Shown one piece after another: positions 41,911 through 52,620 of a stretch of 62,110 nucleotides of DNA. The DNA comes from Bremia lactucae (taxonomy: Eukaryota > Oomycota > Peronosporomycetes > Peronosporales > Peronosporaceae), in contig NC_090610.1 in NCBI RefSeq assembly GCF_004359215.1, positions 11,300,164 to 11,362,273 of the forward strand. The letters run 5' to 3'. Position numbers and translations under genes: made by a program. Positions within the stretch are counted from its first letter, which is position 1; every line of letters begins with the position of its first letter. A model generated the notes under the pieces. The model made no database searches. It was not told where the DNA came from and worked only from the letters and a program-made list of their open reading frames with translations.

Positions 41911-43533
41911 ATATGACCACCCTTTTTAAGAATCCCTAAAAGATTCTTGTGGTCACGAACCAGATTCTCATGTTGAATCTGGAGGTTCTCATGCCGGGTC
42001 CGAAGAACCTCGGAAGACAGCTCATCACGAAGAGAGTAATATTTGCGTTCGTACTCCAACATGGAGTACGCACTCTTCGAGCGGTCTTTCAACCGTTCGA
42101 TATATTGAGCCTGCACCGTCTGCTCCAACGAGCGACGCTTTTTGCGCTCGTGATCAAGTCCCTCCTCCAATCATGGTGGAAGTGATCGAATTTGTCTATT
42201 TTCGACTCTAGATCCGACACATGGGTCGGATCTAATTTTCCCTTTTTCCCTCCTCCGCCACAACCATTGGTGGATTCCCACGGTGATTAACGTTTCCTTG
42301 TGGAACGTATTCAAAGCTACCGTGATGTAAAGGGGCAGCGAACGAGTTATCTTGTTCGCTGGCGTGGTTATCCTCCTTCAAATGACAGCTGGGAGCCTCG
42401 TTCCAGCTGGTTGTTGAGGTTGTGGGCCTCGTCCGTCAGTATGACGAGACCATCCGATGGATCGGAAGGTTCATCGGAAAACACGCGCCCCTGGCGCCTG
42501 TAAATCAATTGCAAAACGTCAGTCGCATCGCACATCTCGGTAGAGATGCGAGCCCTTCCCCAGGGTGAAGAAAGGGAATAGACACCTCCTACTACTCGCT
42601 TCGTATTGTCAACACAACACGGACAGGGATCACCCCACATGAGGCATAGAAGTCCTGCCTCACGTGACAACCTATGCAATTTATACCTTGCACCAGTTAG
42701 AGTTCGTTTCTCAAACTTAACGCGAATCGCGTTAAGTCTTTGAAGCCAGGCTTCGCGTCCAATGTCTTTGACATTGCGAATGCACGCGCTCCAGGCTTGC
42801 ATCAGCGAGACGTTGTCTCGCTTCTTATTGCCACTGTACCATCGATGCTTAAAAAAAGCATCGAGATAAAAAACTTCCTCAGCGCGCAAGTTCTTCGCGC
42901 TGTGATCAAGGCCATGTAGCTTTGTCGCAACAAAAGAGGGATATTTATTGTGAGGAGTAGTCTCTCCAGACAAGCTATTGATTAGCTGTTCGGGCAAAAG
43001 CCACGGCTTCTTCTCAGAGGCAAGACGAGACATTTTTTTGTCTACGATCCCCTGAGTAGTACCCACTGAAGCAGGGTAACCACAAGAACTTTTATTACGA
43101 TGGCTTATGCCATCGTCATCACCACGCACAGAAATATGTGCGGGTGACGGCACGGGAGTCGGTACCGGCGATGAGGATCATCCTCATCGTCGGAACCGAG
43201 TATGCTCTAGCGAATGCTACCAGCACGTCTACCCGAATAAGCCCCCTCATTCGAAGGCTCATAGTCAGTCGCCTGACGATGATCAGGCGACTGTTCTGTC
43301 CTCCCCGAGTCGACCATTTCGTCCGACTCGCATTCGTAATCGACCTCCAAAGAGGGGTCGCGTTCACGTGGTGCATCACCACGTGCACCCGCAACATTTA
43401 GAGTGGCGGGAGAAGATGATACTTCGGCAGACGGAACGTCTGCCGCGAGAGACAATAATGCGTCGCCCGCGGCTGCATGCACCGCAGCCGAAGGCGCCGC
43501 ACTATTCGCATATAGCATGGACTTGTTAACCAT
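41775..43533 (-). pseudogene. Gypsy-2b antisense accessory ORF, largely open
   Basis: ATG at 43533 (MVNKSMLYANSAAPSAA). Ala/Ser-rich then acidic (SLEVDYECESDEMVDS) to about 43210. After a shift a 261-codon frame to 42368 holds FYLDAFFKHRWYSGNKKRDN, NVKDIGREAWLQRLNAIRVK and CLMWGDPCPCC. Another shift leads to a linker, then a long coiled coil (RLKDRSKSAYSMLEYERKYY, RTRHENLQIQHENLVRDHKN; 42080-41900) and a basic tail (IRPRKKPRTDRTGG, SKRRRRT). It overlaps the chromodomain antisense. About 550 residues if frames are joined conceptually. No known homologue comes to mind. Confidence 0.65.
42290..42480 (+). pseudogene. Gypsy-2b chromodomain
   Basis: VERIQSYRDVKGQRTSYLVRW followed by RGYPPSNDSWEP (42298-42398) is a chromodomain, which in chromoviruses guides integration to marked chromatin. 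The frame shifts right after WEP. The opposite strand is the accessory ORF. Confidence 0.75.
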
Positions 43534-43637
43534 GCGATAGAATCAAAAATGATGGTTCTGACCAGTCATCATCGTTTTTAATTACGCGATCTTAAAGTGA
43601 CCACTCTATCCAATGACAGTCAGAGTGATTGTCGTTT

Positions 43638-44100
43638 AAGGGAGAGGTGATGTAACGGGGTGTATGAAATTAACACTTAAAGGTTGTTTATTAATATATT
43701 ATCTAGAAGGTAAATAACATATGTGGAGAATATACTTTACATGGTAATATTCTGAATGCTTATCCATTGGTAGATACAGACCATTATATCTGCTTTCTCC
43801 GCGGTCCATGTCAGCGCTGGACGCGCGCGAAGAGAGAGGCAGATAAGACTTTTTACATGTTTTGTGATAGTTAATAATTAAGTAAGTTTTTTTTTTTTTT
43901 AAATAGATAGAAACAGAAGTACTTATTTATATTAAATACAGTTTTTAATTAACCCTCTTTAAAGCAAGTGTTTTAACAAGAGTCTTTCTCTGCACGTACT
44001 AGTGTACGTGAAGTGACGTGGGGCACCACTCGCACTGAGGCTGTGCGAAGTGGACTTGTACTGAAGCAGTACAAGTCAGTAGTGCTGCAGGCTTTGGGAC
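43638..44100 (+). repeat. Gypsy-2b polypurine tract and 3' LTR
   Basis: AAGGGAGAGGTGA (43638-43650) then TGTAACGGGG at 43651. Similarity to the 5' LTR ends near CAGTACAAGTCAGTA (about 44082), and a further about 18 bp precede the flanking AAGAT. A run of 13-14 T lies near 43886-43899. Confidence 0.75.
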
Positions 44101-44339
44101 AAGATATAAAACATACAGAAGTAGTGAAGATATTTCTAATATAAATCTGACATTAAATATTGTCAAGGTAATTTAACAATTTCTCTATAGATCCAAACAC
44201 GTCGAAGTAATCAAATACCGTCATTTGTATTCGTGGGATAACTCCAACACAACAACATGGATGTCTCAATTGTAGCCATATCGACATACACAGGAGAATT
44301 CTTGCGTATGATTGCCTGCAATTTGGCGCTTGCGTGGCG

Positions 44340-44349
44340 TCATTCTCCG
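44340..44349 (+). promoter_or_regulatory. Candidate oomycete Inr element, PhoD-like gene
   Basis: TCATTCTCCG fits 9 of 10 positions of the oomycete initiator TCATTYYNCA and lies 20 bp before the ATG at 44369, a normal distance for a transcription start in these organisms. Confidence 0.4.
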
Positions 44350-44368
44350 TTCAGCCACCTTGGTCTCA

Positions 44369-46136
44369 ATGACACGATATTCTCTCGTCTTCGCCATTGT
44401 AGCGATAGCTGTTGCTTCCTCGCAATGCAGAGGCACAGAACTTAAGGAGCTGAGTTCGCCCCGTGTGGAAGACCTGAAGCAGCCACTGCAGCGCGTAGCT
44501 TTCGGTTCGTGCAATGACCAGAGCTTCCCACAACCACTGTGGAGTACGATTGCTGCACATAAGCCAGAGCTTTGGATCTGGATGGGTGACAATGTATGCA
44601 GTGCACTATGTTTCCTAGAGCTAAAGATTGAAAGCCTAACTGCGAGTTTATGCGGACGCTTCGTATTAGATTTACGCCGACATGAAGGAACTGGACGAGC
44701 CGCATCCATTTTCCATTTCTCCGCGTAAAATGTTTGTGGAAGCCTCAGCCGACGTGCTTATTCGGCGATACAAGTGCGTAAACTTTTAATAAGGAGATTT
44801 CGGTCGTACATTTTGTCAAGTTATCGGGGCGTATCGTTTTCGTGATTGCAGCAAACTGATGGCTAATGAAGACTACGCGGCTTTCGTCAACCGGACGCCT
44901 ATTATCGGTATCTGGGACGATCATGACTATGGGATCAACGACGGTGGCAAGTTTTACTCGTATCGTGAGCAGAGCCAGCAACTTTTTCTGGATTTTATTG
45001 GGGAACCGATAGACTCACCCCGTCGTAAGCAAGAGGTACGGTGTTACGATTTCATCTTATGGTCAGTTTAAAAAATCTACGTAATAATTTTGCTACATTC
45101 TGTTGTGGCGGCCTTGACAGGGTATTTACACGTCGTACACGATCGGATCAAGAGATCAGACTATCAAATTCATTCTTGTGGACAATCGGTAGTTTTGATA
45201 CTTAGCTGTATATGGAATTGTGATGATTATATTCAGTCGGTAACGCTGTTCTGTGCGATTTGGTCACTATAGATACAATCGCGACAATTATGGCGCAGAT
45301 GGTGGCAAGTTTCTTGGAGAGACTCAATGGCACTGGCTTGAAAACGAACTCATCACATCGACTGCTGCCTTTAATGTAATTGTCTCGGGAGTCCAAATTC
45401 TTCCTGGGGACCGCTACCCTTTTGCTGAGTGCTGGAACCGATTTCCCAAAGAACGCGAGAGATTTTTGAAGCTGCTTTTGTCCTCTCAGGCTAAAGGCAT
45501 TATTTTACTAAGGTGTGTCATTTGCTATTAGTGATTGATATATTTATCCGGATTCTTATGTGTTTGTTGCAACACAGCGGCGATGTGCATTTTTCCGAGA
45601 TCAATCAAGTTGTATGTACTGCTGGGGCAAATACTATTACTGAGATCACGAGTAGTGGCATGACTCACAGCTGGATGGAGTTCCACGTGCCATCAATACG
45701 TTACATCATGGCTCTTGCGTTCACGTATGCAAACCTCTTGTTGCCATGGGAGTTTCGTCCAACGCAGAAATCATTTTATGGCCACCTGAATTGGGGATCG
45801 ATTGATTTCGATTGGAATGCCAAACCTTATCCCGTCGCGATAGTAAAAACTCGTGGTGCCGATGATCAAGTGAAGCTTCAGTTTGATTTCCAATCGAAGC
45901 CATTTAACTCCAACTCGCCCGAAAAAGACGCGAGCGAGTGTCAAGGTCCGCGCTCAATTCCACGTTGGCAGCGTCTTTTGTGGGATGGCTTGTATGTGAG
46001 TACACTGGGAGGATTTCTCCTTTTAATTCCTGTAAACGCGTTCGTTGGAGTTTGGTTGGGATGGTTTCTCGTCAAGAAGGCTTTTTGTATGTTTGCCGCA
46101 AAGAAACAGCCCATCGAAACGAAAAAGTCGGTGTGA
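44369..46136 (+). CDS. PhoD-like alkaline phosphatase, membrane-anchored
   Basis: Six exons: 44369-44593, 44670-44773, 44852-45035, 45121-45188, 45273-45512, 45578-46136; introns 65-85 bp, all GT-AG; total 1380 bp, 459 residues, no stop. Residues 1-20 form a signal peptide (MTRYSLVFAIVAIAVASSQC). Family motifs follow: FGSCNDQ, WMGDNIYAD (metal ligands Asp and Asn), IWDDHDYGIND near residue 132, FILVDNRYNR, QILPGDRYPF, and SGDVHFSEI near 275. A transmembrane helix (about 413-437) followed by a Lys-rich tail makes it a type I protein facing the lumen or cell exterior. PhoD enzymes hydrolyse phosphodiesters and monoesters. The exact substrate is unknown. A gypsy-2b LTR in the same orientation ends 268 bp upstream. 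Confidence 0.9.
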
Positions 46137-46750
46137 TGTGTAAAACCGGTCGAATGTTACCTCGAAATAGACCGCTTTGTGCTCTTGTTCGAACTTTCGT
46201 TATTGCTTCCTAAAGACTTTTATAATTAAAGTGAGCCCTAAAGGAAAATTATAAAAATGTCAACTCGACCGCTTAACAAATTTTGCGCCATTAGAGATTG
46301 CCAGCAAGATGAAGGTCACGGGAACTATTGCTTTACAAAGTCAATTTCGATCGTAGAAAACTGTTTGGTTGCTGCTAGGATGCAAAACTAACGCGTCATA
46401 CGATTGCAATTGAAGTTTGCTCAAAGGTTCCTCGTTCTACAGATCGCGCGAAGTAGCGAAAAAGAAATGGCACACGTTTAATAATTCTGCTGCCTTCTTA
46501 AAGCACACACAAAAGAGCATCAATTTAACACTGCAGAATTCATTCTCGATACCTTTACGTACCAGCGGTATTATATTCAAAAGTCAAGCCTGTATCCACA
46601 TACTTGCGCGATACTGGAAGCGCAATATTAATTTGTAAGTATCCATTCTTGACTTTTTAAAGGCTTCTAGCGCCACCGGCTGCTATAACACAAAAAAGTT
46701 ATGTCATATTTTGCCACCGGCCAATTAAAACGTAAGGCATCGCACAGGAG
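46137..46750. other. Intergenic, PhoD-like to epimerase
   Basis: 614 bp of AT-rich sequence. No convincing coding potential and no RNA gene seen. Confidence 0.5.
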
Positions 46751-48002
46751 ATGCTGCCAACGCGTCATGGTCACACTAATCGCCCCGAAACAAGATGGCT
46801 CCTTCTACCCAAGCTGTACGTGTACCTGGGAGCTCTAGCTATCTTCGCTGTGGGTGCTCTCTTTGGAGGGGGATACTATCAGACTCGCGGTGGCCTTAGC
46901 ACTATGACACCGGGATTCCGCCGCTTTGCGTCTCCTAAGCCCATCGTACTTGTCACGGGTGGCCTGGGCTTCATTGGCAGTCACGTGGTCGAGGATCTTT
47001 TAGCCAATGACTTTGAGGTCACAACTGAATGCCGCTATGTTGGATCTTGGAAAATGGCTGACGTTGCTTTGTTTGCTGTTGCTGTAGGTGGTTGTGTACG
47101 ACGACATGAGCAATGGCAAGAATTTTAATCGCGGGGCAGCAGCAGTGTTGGTTAAAGATATCACTATAGTAGACGATTTTTCCTTTATCATTTACAAGGT
47201 AATGGAGATTCGCTTGTAGTGAGCACTTAGCGTTTATCGCTGATCGCTAACAAGCTGCATGACTCAGGTTGACTACGTGGTGCATCTTGCTGCTGCGATC
47301 TCAGTGGAAGAGAGTACCCGCTTTCCCGAAAAGTACGAACGTATTAACGTCGAAGGATCGCGTAAGGTTCTGGAGTGGGCAGTAAAGAATAATGTCAAGC
47401 GAGTAGTTGCTGCCTCTTCCGCGGCTACATATGGGATTCCGCTCCCCGAGAATTTGCCCTTGAGTGAAGAGACTGCCACCGGCGGCATCTGTGCGTACGC
47501 GACTACCAAGTTTCAGATGGAGAAATTGATGCAGTATTTCAATGAAGAACATGGCCTTCCGTCAACGGCGCTGCGCTTCTTTAATGTGTACGGCCCTCGT
47601 CAAGACCCCCACTCTTCTTATAGCGGTGTTGTCTCGTGGTTCATGGAGCAGGCTAAGATTAATGGCTCTCTTAAGGTTACCGGCGACGGCGATCAGTACC
47701 GCGACTTTGTGTATGTGAAAGACGTAGCTCGCGCCATTCGCACGGCGATGCTTTTGGAAGATAACAAATTCGACGTTTTTAATGTGTGTACGGGTGTCAA
47801 GACAACTATTACGTCGGTGGCTCAACGAATTGTCGAGAAGTTTCAATCCACTGCGGCAATCGTAAACGTGCCATTCCGCTCTGGTGACGTAAAAGAATCT
47901 GTATGCTCGTCCACAAAGGCAACCTCAAAGCTGGGTTTTACGGCAACCTACGACTTTTCGGACGGAATTGGGGAGACGCGCGACTGGTTTTTATCGCAAT
48001 AA
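46751..48002 (+). CDS. NAD-dependent sugar-nucleotide epimerase, membrane-anchored
   Basis: Three exons: 46751-47017, 47088-47198, 47268-48002; introns of 70 and 69 bp, GT-AG, all phase 0; 370 residues. A hydrophobic segment (LYVYLGALAIFAVGALFGGG, about residues 22-41) anchors the N-terminus, giving a type II membrane protein, probably Golgi or ER. The extended SDR fold follows: VTGGLGFIGSH (GxxGxxG NAD site, about 70-80), DYVVHLAAAISV, ASSAATYG with the catalytic Ser, YATTK (YxxxK, about 203), LRFFNVYGPRQDPHSSYSG. This last stretch is typical of UDP-glucose/UDP-glucuronate 4-epimerases; a UDP-xylose synthase-like decarboxylase is less likely but not excluded. It may supply sugar nucleotides for wall or glycan synthesis (inference). 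Confidence 0.88.
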
Positions 48003-48626
48003 CCACGACTTCCCTATGTACTCGGCGCGTCTATGTTTCGTAGATCACTAGTTCTTGTTTTTCCTTAAAAAGTTGATACTTTGATTTTATTTACAGTAAT
48101 GTCGTCACAAACCAGCCCATGACGTTCTGTAAAAAGGTTCAGAAATACGTCAAACGAAGGAACGCAAGTATCATAGCGATACAGTTCACTCAAGGTAGGG
48201 TGTGCGTGGTGTCCTTAAGCACAGTGCAAGATCATTTATTCGATATGATTTAGTAGTAATATCCTGAACCGTTAAGAGGCTTCAATTTTGAATCATCAAT
48301 CCATTTGCTCTCCGATAGTCTTGAGATCAAAGCTTCGTATTTAAGGACTTGAGCACAATACTTTGGTTTCAGTGTTCGTAGCACTATGCAATTTTTTGCT
48401 CTATTAAAAACCGATTTGTCTCTGCTCTCAACTAAACAATTCGTGAAACTACCATTGTACAACGTGGTACTATTTGGTGCAGCATTGTCAGATAGGCCAG
48501 TCGTTGCCCATCTCATGTCACTACATTGTTTTCTCTCTCTTGACTTCATTATTGCGTCCGTACTCAGCGTTTTCACTCGGTTATATTATTGCGCCCATAC
48601 CTCGTTTGACGTCGTAATCTCAGTTG
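48003..48626. other. Intergenic, epimerase to GPCR-PIPK
   Basis: No convincing gene. It contains the epimerase 3' flank and the GK upstream region. Some short ORFs on both strands have no recognisable product. Confidence 0.5.
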
Positions 48627-48650
48627 GCCATTTTCCGCGCACGAATTTGC
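48627..48650 (+). promoter_or_regulatory. Candidate Inr + FPR core promoter of GPCR-PIPK gene
   Basis: GCCATTTTCCG followed by CGAATTTGC resembles the oomycete composite of initiator (TCATTYYNCA, 8 of 10 here) and flanking promoter region (CAWTTTNYY). It lies 13-36 bp before the ATG at 48663. Confidence 0.35.
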
Positions 48651-48662
48651 GTTGGAGTGAGT

Positions 48663-51072
48663 ATGACGCTCAATGAGGACTATGTGTTGGCCAATGTGCG
48701 ACCAGACTCGCTGCCAACTCAGGTGGGCGCTTTAATCTCTGTAATTAGCTGCTCTGTCATCATCCTTTCATTCCTTTGGAGGCGCAAGTGGCGGCGCCAT
48801 CCGAATCCTATAATCTATTGGAAAGCCGTTGTCGATTTGCTCTACGCTCTGCGCTTCCAGTACAATTGGGACGTCTACACGAACCCGCTTGGGTGCCGTG
48901 CACTCGCGATCCTCACGCAGTTTTGCATTTTCTCGTCCGAGTGCTGGTTTCTATGTATGTCGTTTAATCTGTACCAATGTTCGACCAATCCTTTCACGAA
49001 CCTCAAGCACAATTTACAGTGGTATCACAGCTTTTCATGGAGTGTTGGAATAATTTTCGCCGCTCTGTTGTGGCTTTCAAGCGTCCATTTTGATCCCAAA
49101 ATTCACCCTTCCTGCTTTGTGGATGAGACGGCGGACAATGAACTGATCGTATACTACGTCGTGGTCATACTTGCAGTGCTTTGTGCAGCGATTTTTGCAG
49201 TACTAGAGACACAAACTCATCCATTTAAAGGCATGAAAGAGGCGCTTAAGGCCAAGAAAGATGTCATTCGCAGCGCCAGAATATTTACTGTGGCCTACAT
49301 CATCTATCAGATCATCCTCATCTCGTTTTGGATTGCAGATGTGTTTATTCTCGGCAACCATCCCTATGCTCTTCGTCTCGAGCGAAATGCGTCGTCATTC
49401 CTACAGACAGCCAAGGGTCTCATTGATCTGGTCATCTGGGTCGCCATCAACGGCTCCCCGCATGTGGATTGTCGTATTGGGCGAATCACTGACTCGTTCG
49501 ACACTGATCGGTATAGTGACGTGGATATTGATTTGCAGCCGCAACTTAATGTCGCTTTGCGTAAGGAAGTGCTTCACTTTACGACACGAGGCATCGTCGC
49601 AGCCTCATCGAATACGCCAATCGTTACCAATGGTAGACGTGTCATACATCTCCGTTTGCATGAGCTGGGAATGACAGTGTGTTTCGATGATTATAGTTCG
49701 TCCTTGTTTCGCGACATTCGTCAAGGTTTCGGTATTAATGAAATTCTTTACAGAAAAGCGTTTTTGGCAACGTGTCACGAAAGGCTTCAATCTGGTGGCT
49801 CCAGTGGCGCATTCATGTTCTACACAGCGGATTATGCTTTTTTAGTCAAATCGGTGACTACCAGCGAACGCAACGTGTTACTGAATATGCTACCGGCCTA
49901 CATCCGGCATATGAAGCAAAACCCTGACTCGCACTTGACGCGATTTTACGGTTGTCACTCTATTGAGATGTACGGTCAAGTGTTTAGCTTCGTAGTGATG
50001 GGAAATGTTATGGGACGGTCAAGCATGCATCAATTTTTTGATATTAAAGGGTCTTGGATTGATCGCAACGCTACGGTATGAGTTTTTTGTTGTTATCATC
50101 AAGGCTCAAGCTTACATTTTTTTTAATATTGTAGGCAATTCCTCCCGGAAAAACTGTAATTTGTACTTATTGTAGTCATGCGTTCCGGTATGGCACGAAT
50201 GAGAGCTGCGAGTACAGCGTCCGTGGTATACATCTGCCCCATATTGTATTAAAAGACAACGATTTCCATCGAAAATTGCGTGTTGAATCGGATACAGGTA
50301 CGAGCGTCATAGGAATTGCAATTTCATTCCTACTTATGTGAAATTTTTCTGCATTTATTCAGCCGAGGCTCTTGTATGCCAGCTTGAAAACGATAGCAAT
50401 TTTTTGCGAGAACAAGGCATTATGGACTACAGCTTGCTGTTGAGCGTCCACAACACGAAGTATGTTGTGGAGCATAGTGGCATTGATAGCAGCAAGCCGT
50501 CTCCAACGAGGCGTAAAATTAATTACCCAGTGTGCCATCCCGAAGGGGACGACTCCTTCTTGTCGCTATTTACGGATGGCTCGGATCAAACCGAAGTATC
50601 TATCAATGAGGATTTGGATGAAGTAGAATCAGGAAACCGGAGAAATTTTTATCGGAACTGTCGTTTCTCAATCGTGGGTCAGTACGACGGCAACAGCATC
50701 ATAATCCAAGACAACACTCCGCTTCTTAATCGCACAGTGCTTCGCTATGATTCCGTGTCATATGGGCCAGTTGAAGCGTCATCCCACAACAACGACAAGT
50801 CAAAGTGGATCGGTACGAGGACTCTTGCAAAACGTGGCTATCAGGCGTGTGTGGTGGTTGGCCCGGACTTTTACACGTTAGGAGTGGTGGACATGTTGCA
50901 AACGTGGACGTGGAGCAAGCGACTAGAACGGCTGTGGAAGACGATTGTGCTGCGTCGTGATGGATTGGGTATTTCAGCAGCTCCACCAAAATTGTATGCA
51001 GATCGCTTTCAGCGAAAGATGCGCGACATCTTAATGGTGTCGTCCGCGTCGGTAGGTTTTGACTCAAAGTAG
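48663..51072 (+). CDS. GPCR-phosphatidylinositol phosphate kinase fusion (GK)
   Basis: Three exons: 48663-50075, 50135-50297, 50363-51072; introns of 59 and 65 bp; 761 residues. ATG 48663 is chosen because the in-frame extension upstream has only TTG. Seven hydrophobic helices span about residues 20-275 (for example VGALISVISCSVIILSFLW, LIVYYVVVILAVLCAAIFAV, ARIFTVAYIIYQIILISFW). The kinase follows: SGAFMFYTADYAFLVKSV (ATP-binding Lys, about 380-398), FVVMGNVMG, FDIKGSWIDR (about 460), IMDYSLLLSVHN (about 545), and TLGVVDMLQTWTWSKRLERL near the end with APPKLYADRF. Such fusions are known from oomycetes and Dictyostelium (RpkA) and couple receptor signalling to PIP2 synthesis at the membrane. 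The ligand and lipid specificity are unknown. Confidence 0.93.
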
Positions 51073-51302
51073 ATGCAAATGCGAAATTTGGAGCGAGTGT
51101 GTATTAAAGTGAAGATATAAGTCCATATTGTGGGCTTATCTGCGTAGAATAAATGCTATAAATCACCGATCATTATTTTTTTAAGCAGATCTGAAGTTCA
51201 GTCATGCGATTATGCTCCAAAAGATACATATTAACTTCGTATTGATCATGCACTAAATTCGAGCCGATTGAGTGGAAACGGTATGAAAATAGCGACCGAT
51301 TG
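51073..51302. other. GK 3' flank
   Basis: 230 bp between the GK stop codon and a full-length gypsy-3 insertion. Likely holds the polyadenylation region. Nothing else seen. Confidence 0.45.
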
Positions 51303-51787
51303 TGTAATGGGGTACACATCGGTTGGAGAACCGTTGTTGTGGTGCATTTACTTTATGGGTAAAATACTCTTTTATCTAATTTTTAAATAGTTAGTTACCT
51401 TAAATCCCATTTATATGGGTAATAAATGTGGTCGCCGCCAGATATAGATCTGGCGGCCAAAATCTATTTTAATTAGCTAGGGTAAGGTTTTTAGATTTAA
51501 AAAAATTAATAAAGTTCAGTTCCCCTTTTGATCTTAAGGCGTTAAGTGCCTTCCTAAGGCTTGCGCATTTAACTGTAAGAGATAAAAGCCTTTCTAAGGT
51601 ATATCCTCTTGGGCACTAGTTGCCACTCGGTTCTACGAACCCCTGAATCTCTTGAACTAGGATTCCTTAAGCTTTTATAGCTTGTACGACTCCCTGAGTT
51701 GTTAGACCCAATTGTTCAATAGAACTAAGTGACTCTCTGAGTCTGAAAGTCGTCCTCTGACTTTAGGAGCGAGGTAGCTCCGCTACA
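51303..51787 (+). repeat. Gypsy-3 5' LTR
   Basis: TGTAATGGGG to GTAGCTCCGCTACA, 485 bp. The internal palindrome GCCGCCAGATATAGATCTGGCGGC lies near 51434. The bases that follow (TCTAGTAGCACTC) look like a mutated CCTGGTAGCACT primer site as seen in gypsy-2b. Confidence 0.85.
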
Positions 51788-51847
51788 TCTAGTAGCACTC
51801 TTAGTCAATCTACGCCTGAGTTTTTAAAAGACTAATTTCTCACGAAA

Positions 51848-52620
51848 TGGAAGACGTTCCAGAATTGTCAGAAGCGCAACGCGCCGCTTATGACAAGCAC
51901 AAAACCTTATTCGGGCTTGAGCACGTCAAATTTATTATCTCCCACGGACCAGAGGTCCTGCATGCAAGGCTTTAAGCCTTCATGCGGTACGAAGCCTCCC
52001 TGATCGGTCAGGTATAGGACCATTTAGCGACATCTATGCCAACCCGGTACACCTCTGTACCTGACTCAGAGCCGAGGGCTCGCCCTCTAACTGTAAATGT
52101 GAAAACATTTGAGGTATAAGAGGGAGAAAATCTCCCTTTTTGGCTTAAGAAGATGGAAATTTCCATTGATTCCGCCTTGTTCTTAACAGAACGGCAAAAG
52201 GTGGCTATGGCCATTTCCAAACTTAAAGGTAGAGCCATAGAGTGGGCACTATCGTGCAGCACGTCCATAAACGACGCTTTTCCCTCATGAGATTCGCTGA
52301 AACAGAAAATTACCAGCATGTTTGCACCGTCTAGCAACTCGACAGGGTAAAAGAACCCTAGGAGACTTTGTCTAGGAGTTGAGAGCTCTCATTGCATCGA
52401 TGCATCAAGAGCAGGTGTGGATTTAAGCCTCGTTGAGGAAAGAGAAGAGGCTCTTTAAGCTGTGGAACCATCCGTAGATAATTTATGCGCGGAAGCACGA
52501 AACATTTACGTCCGGCCTGCCCACTACGAAATTCGCGTAAAGCTCGAAAGAGCTGTAACTCCAACCTATATCAGAGATCTAGTGGCCTTTACCAAAGGAA
52601 CAGTGTGACGTCATTGACGA
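51848..52620 (+). pseudogene. Gypsy-3 gag
   Basis: ATG 51848 opens MEDVPELSEAQRAAYDKHKT. After stops the core reads EGENLPFWLKKMEISIDSAL and KVAMAISKLKGRAIEWALSC (52118-52260), a gag capsid motif I know from Phytophthora gypsy elements. A zinc knuckle was not found. Protease is missing or unrecognisable; RT starts only about 100 bp later. Confidence 0.7.

Larger units (their letters stand above)
36178..44100 (+). mobile_element. Gypsy-2b: near-full-length Ty3/gypsy with antisense ORF
   Basis: 5' LTR 36178-36614, gag 36794, knuckle, protease, RT, RNase H, integrase, chromodomain near 42300-42400, antisense ORF, polypurine tract 43638-43650 and 3' LTR from 43651. Flanks: AAGAT at 36173-36177 and at 44101-44105, a likely 5-bp target duplication, although the 3' LTR end is about 20 bp ragged. 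About 7.9 kb. Confidence 0.8.

Noticed and set aside
43886..43899. Poly-T run as a transcription terminator.
   Set aside because: It lies inside the gypsy-2b 3' LTR, is absent at the same place in the 5' LTR, and is most simply a slippage expansion.
44257..44445. Short ORF upstream of and overlapping the PhoD-like gene.
   Set aside because: Different frame, no recognisable features, and it overlaps the signal peptide exon.
46417..46638. 73-codon ORF between the PhoD-like gene and the epimerase.
   Set aside because: No motif, no start context and AT-rich composition; treated as intergenic.
47273..47846. Three minus-strand ORFs within the epimerase.
   Set aside because: Shadows of exon 3 of the epimerase, which has clear SDR motifs on plus.
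48624..48662. A longer N-terminus for the GPCR-PIPK protein.
   Set aside because: The upstream in-frame codon is TTG, and the candidate core promoter overlaps this stretch; ATG 48663 is the first good start.
50726..51067. 113-codon minus-strand ORF.
   Set aside because: Shadow of the GK kinase exon 3.
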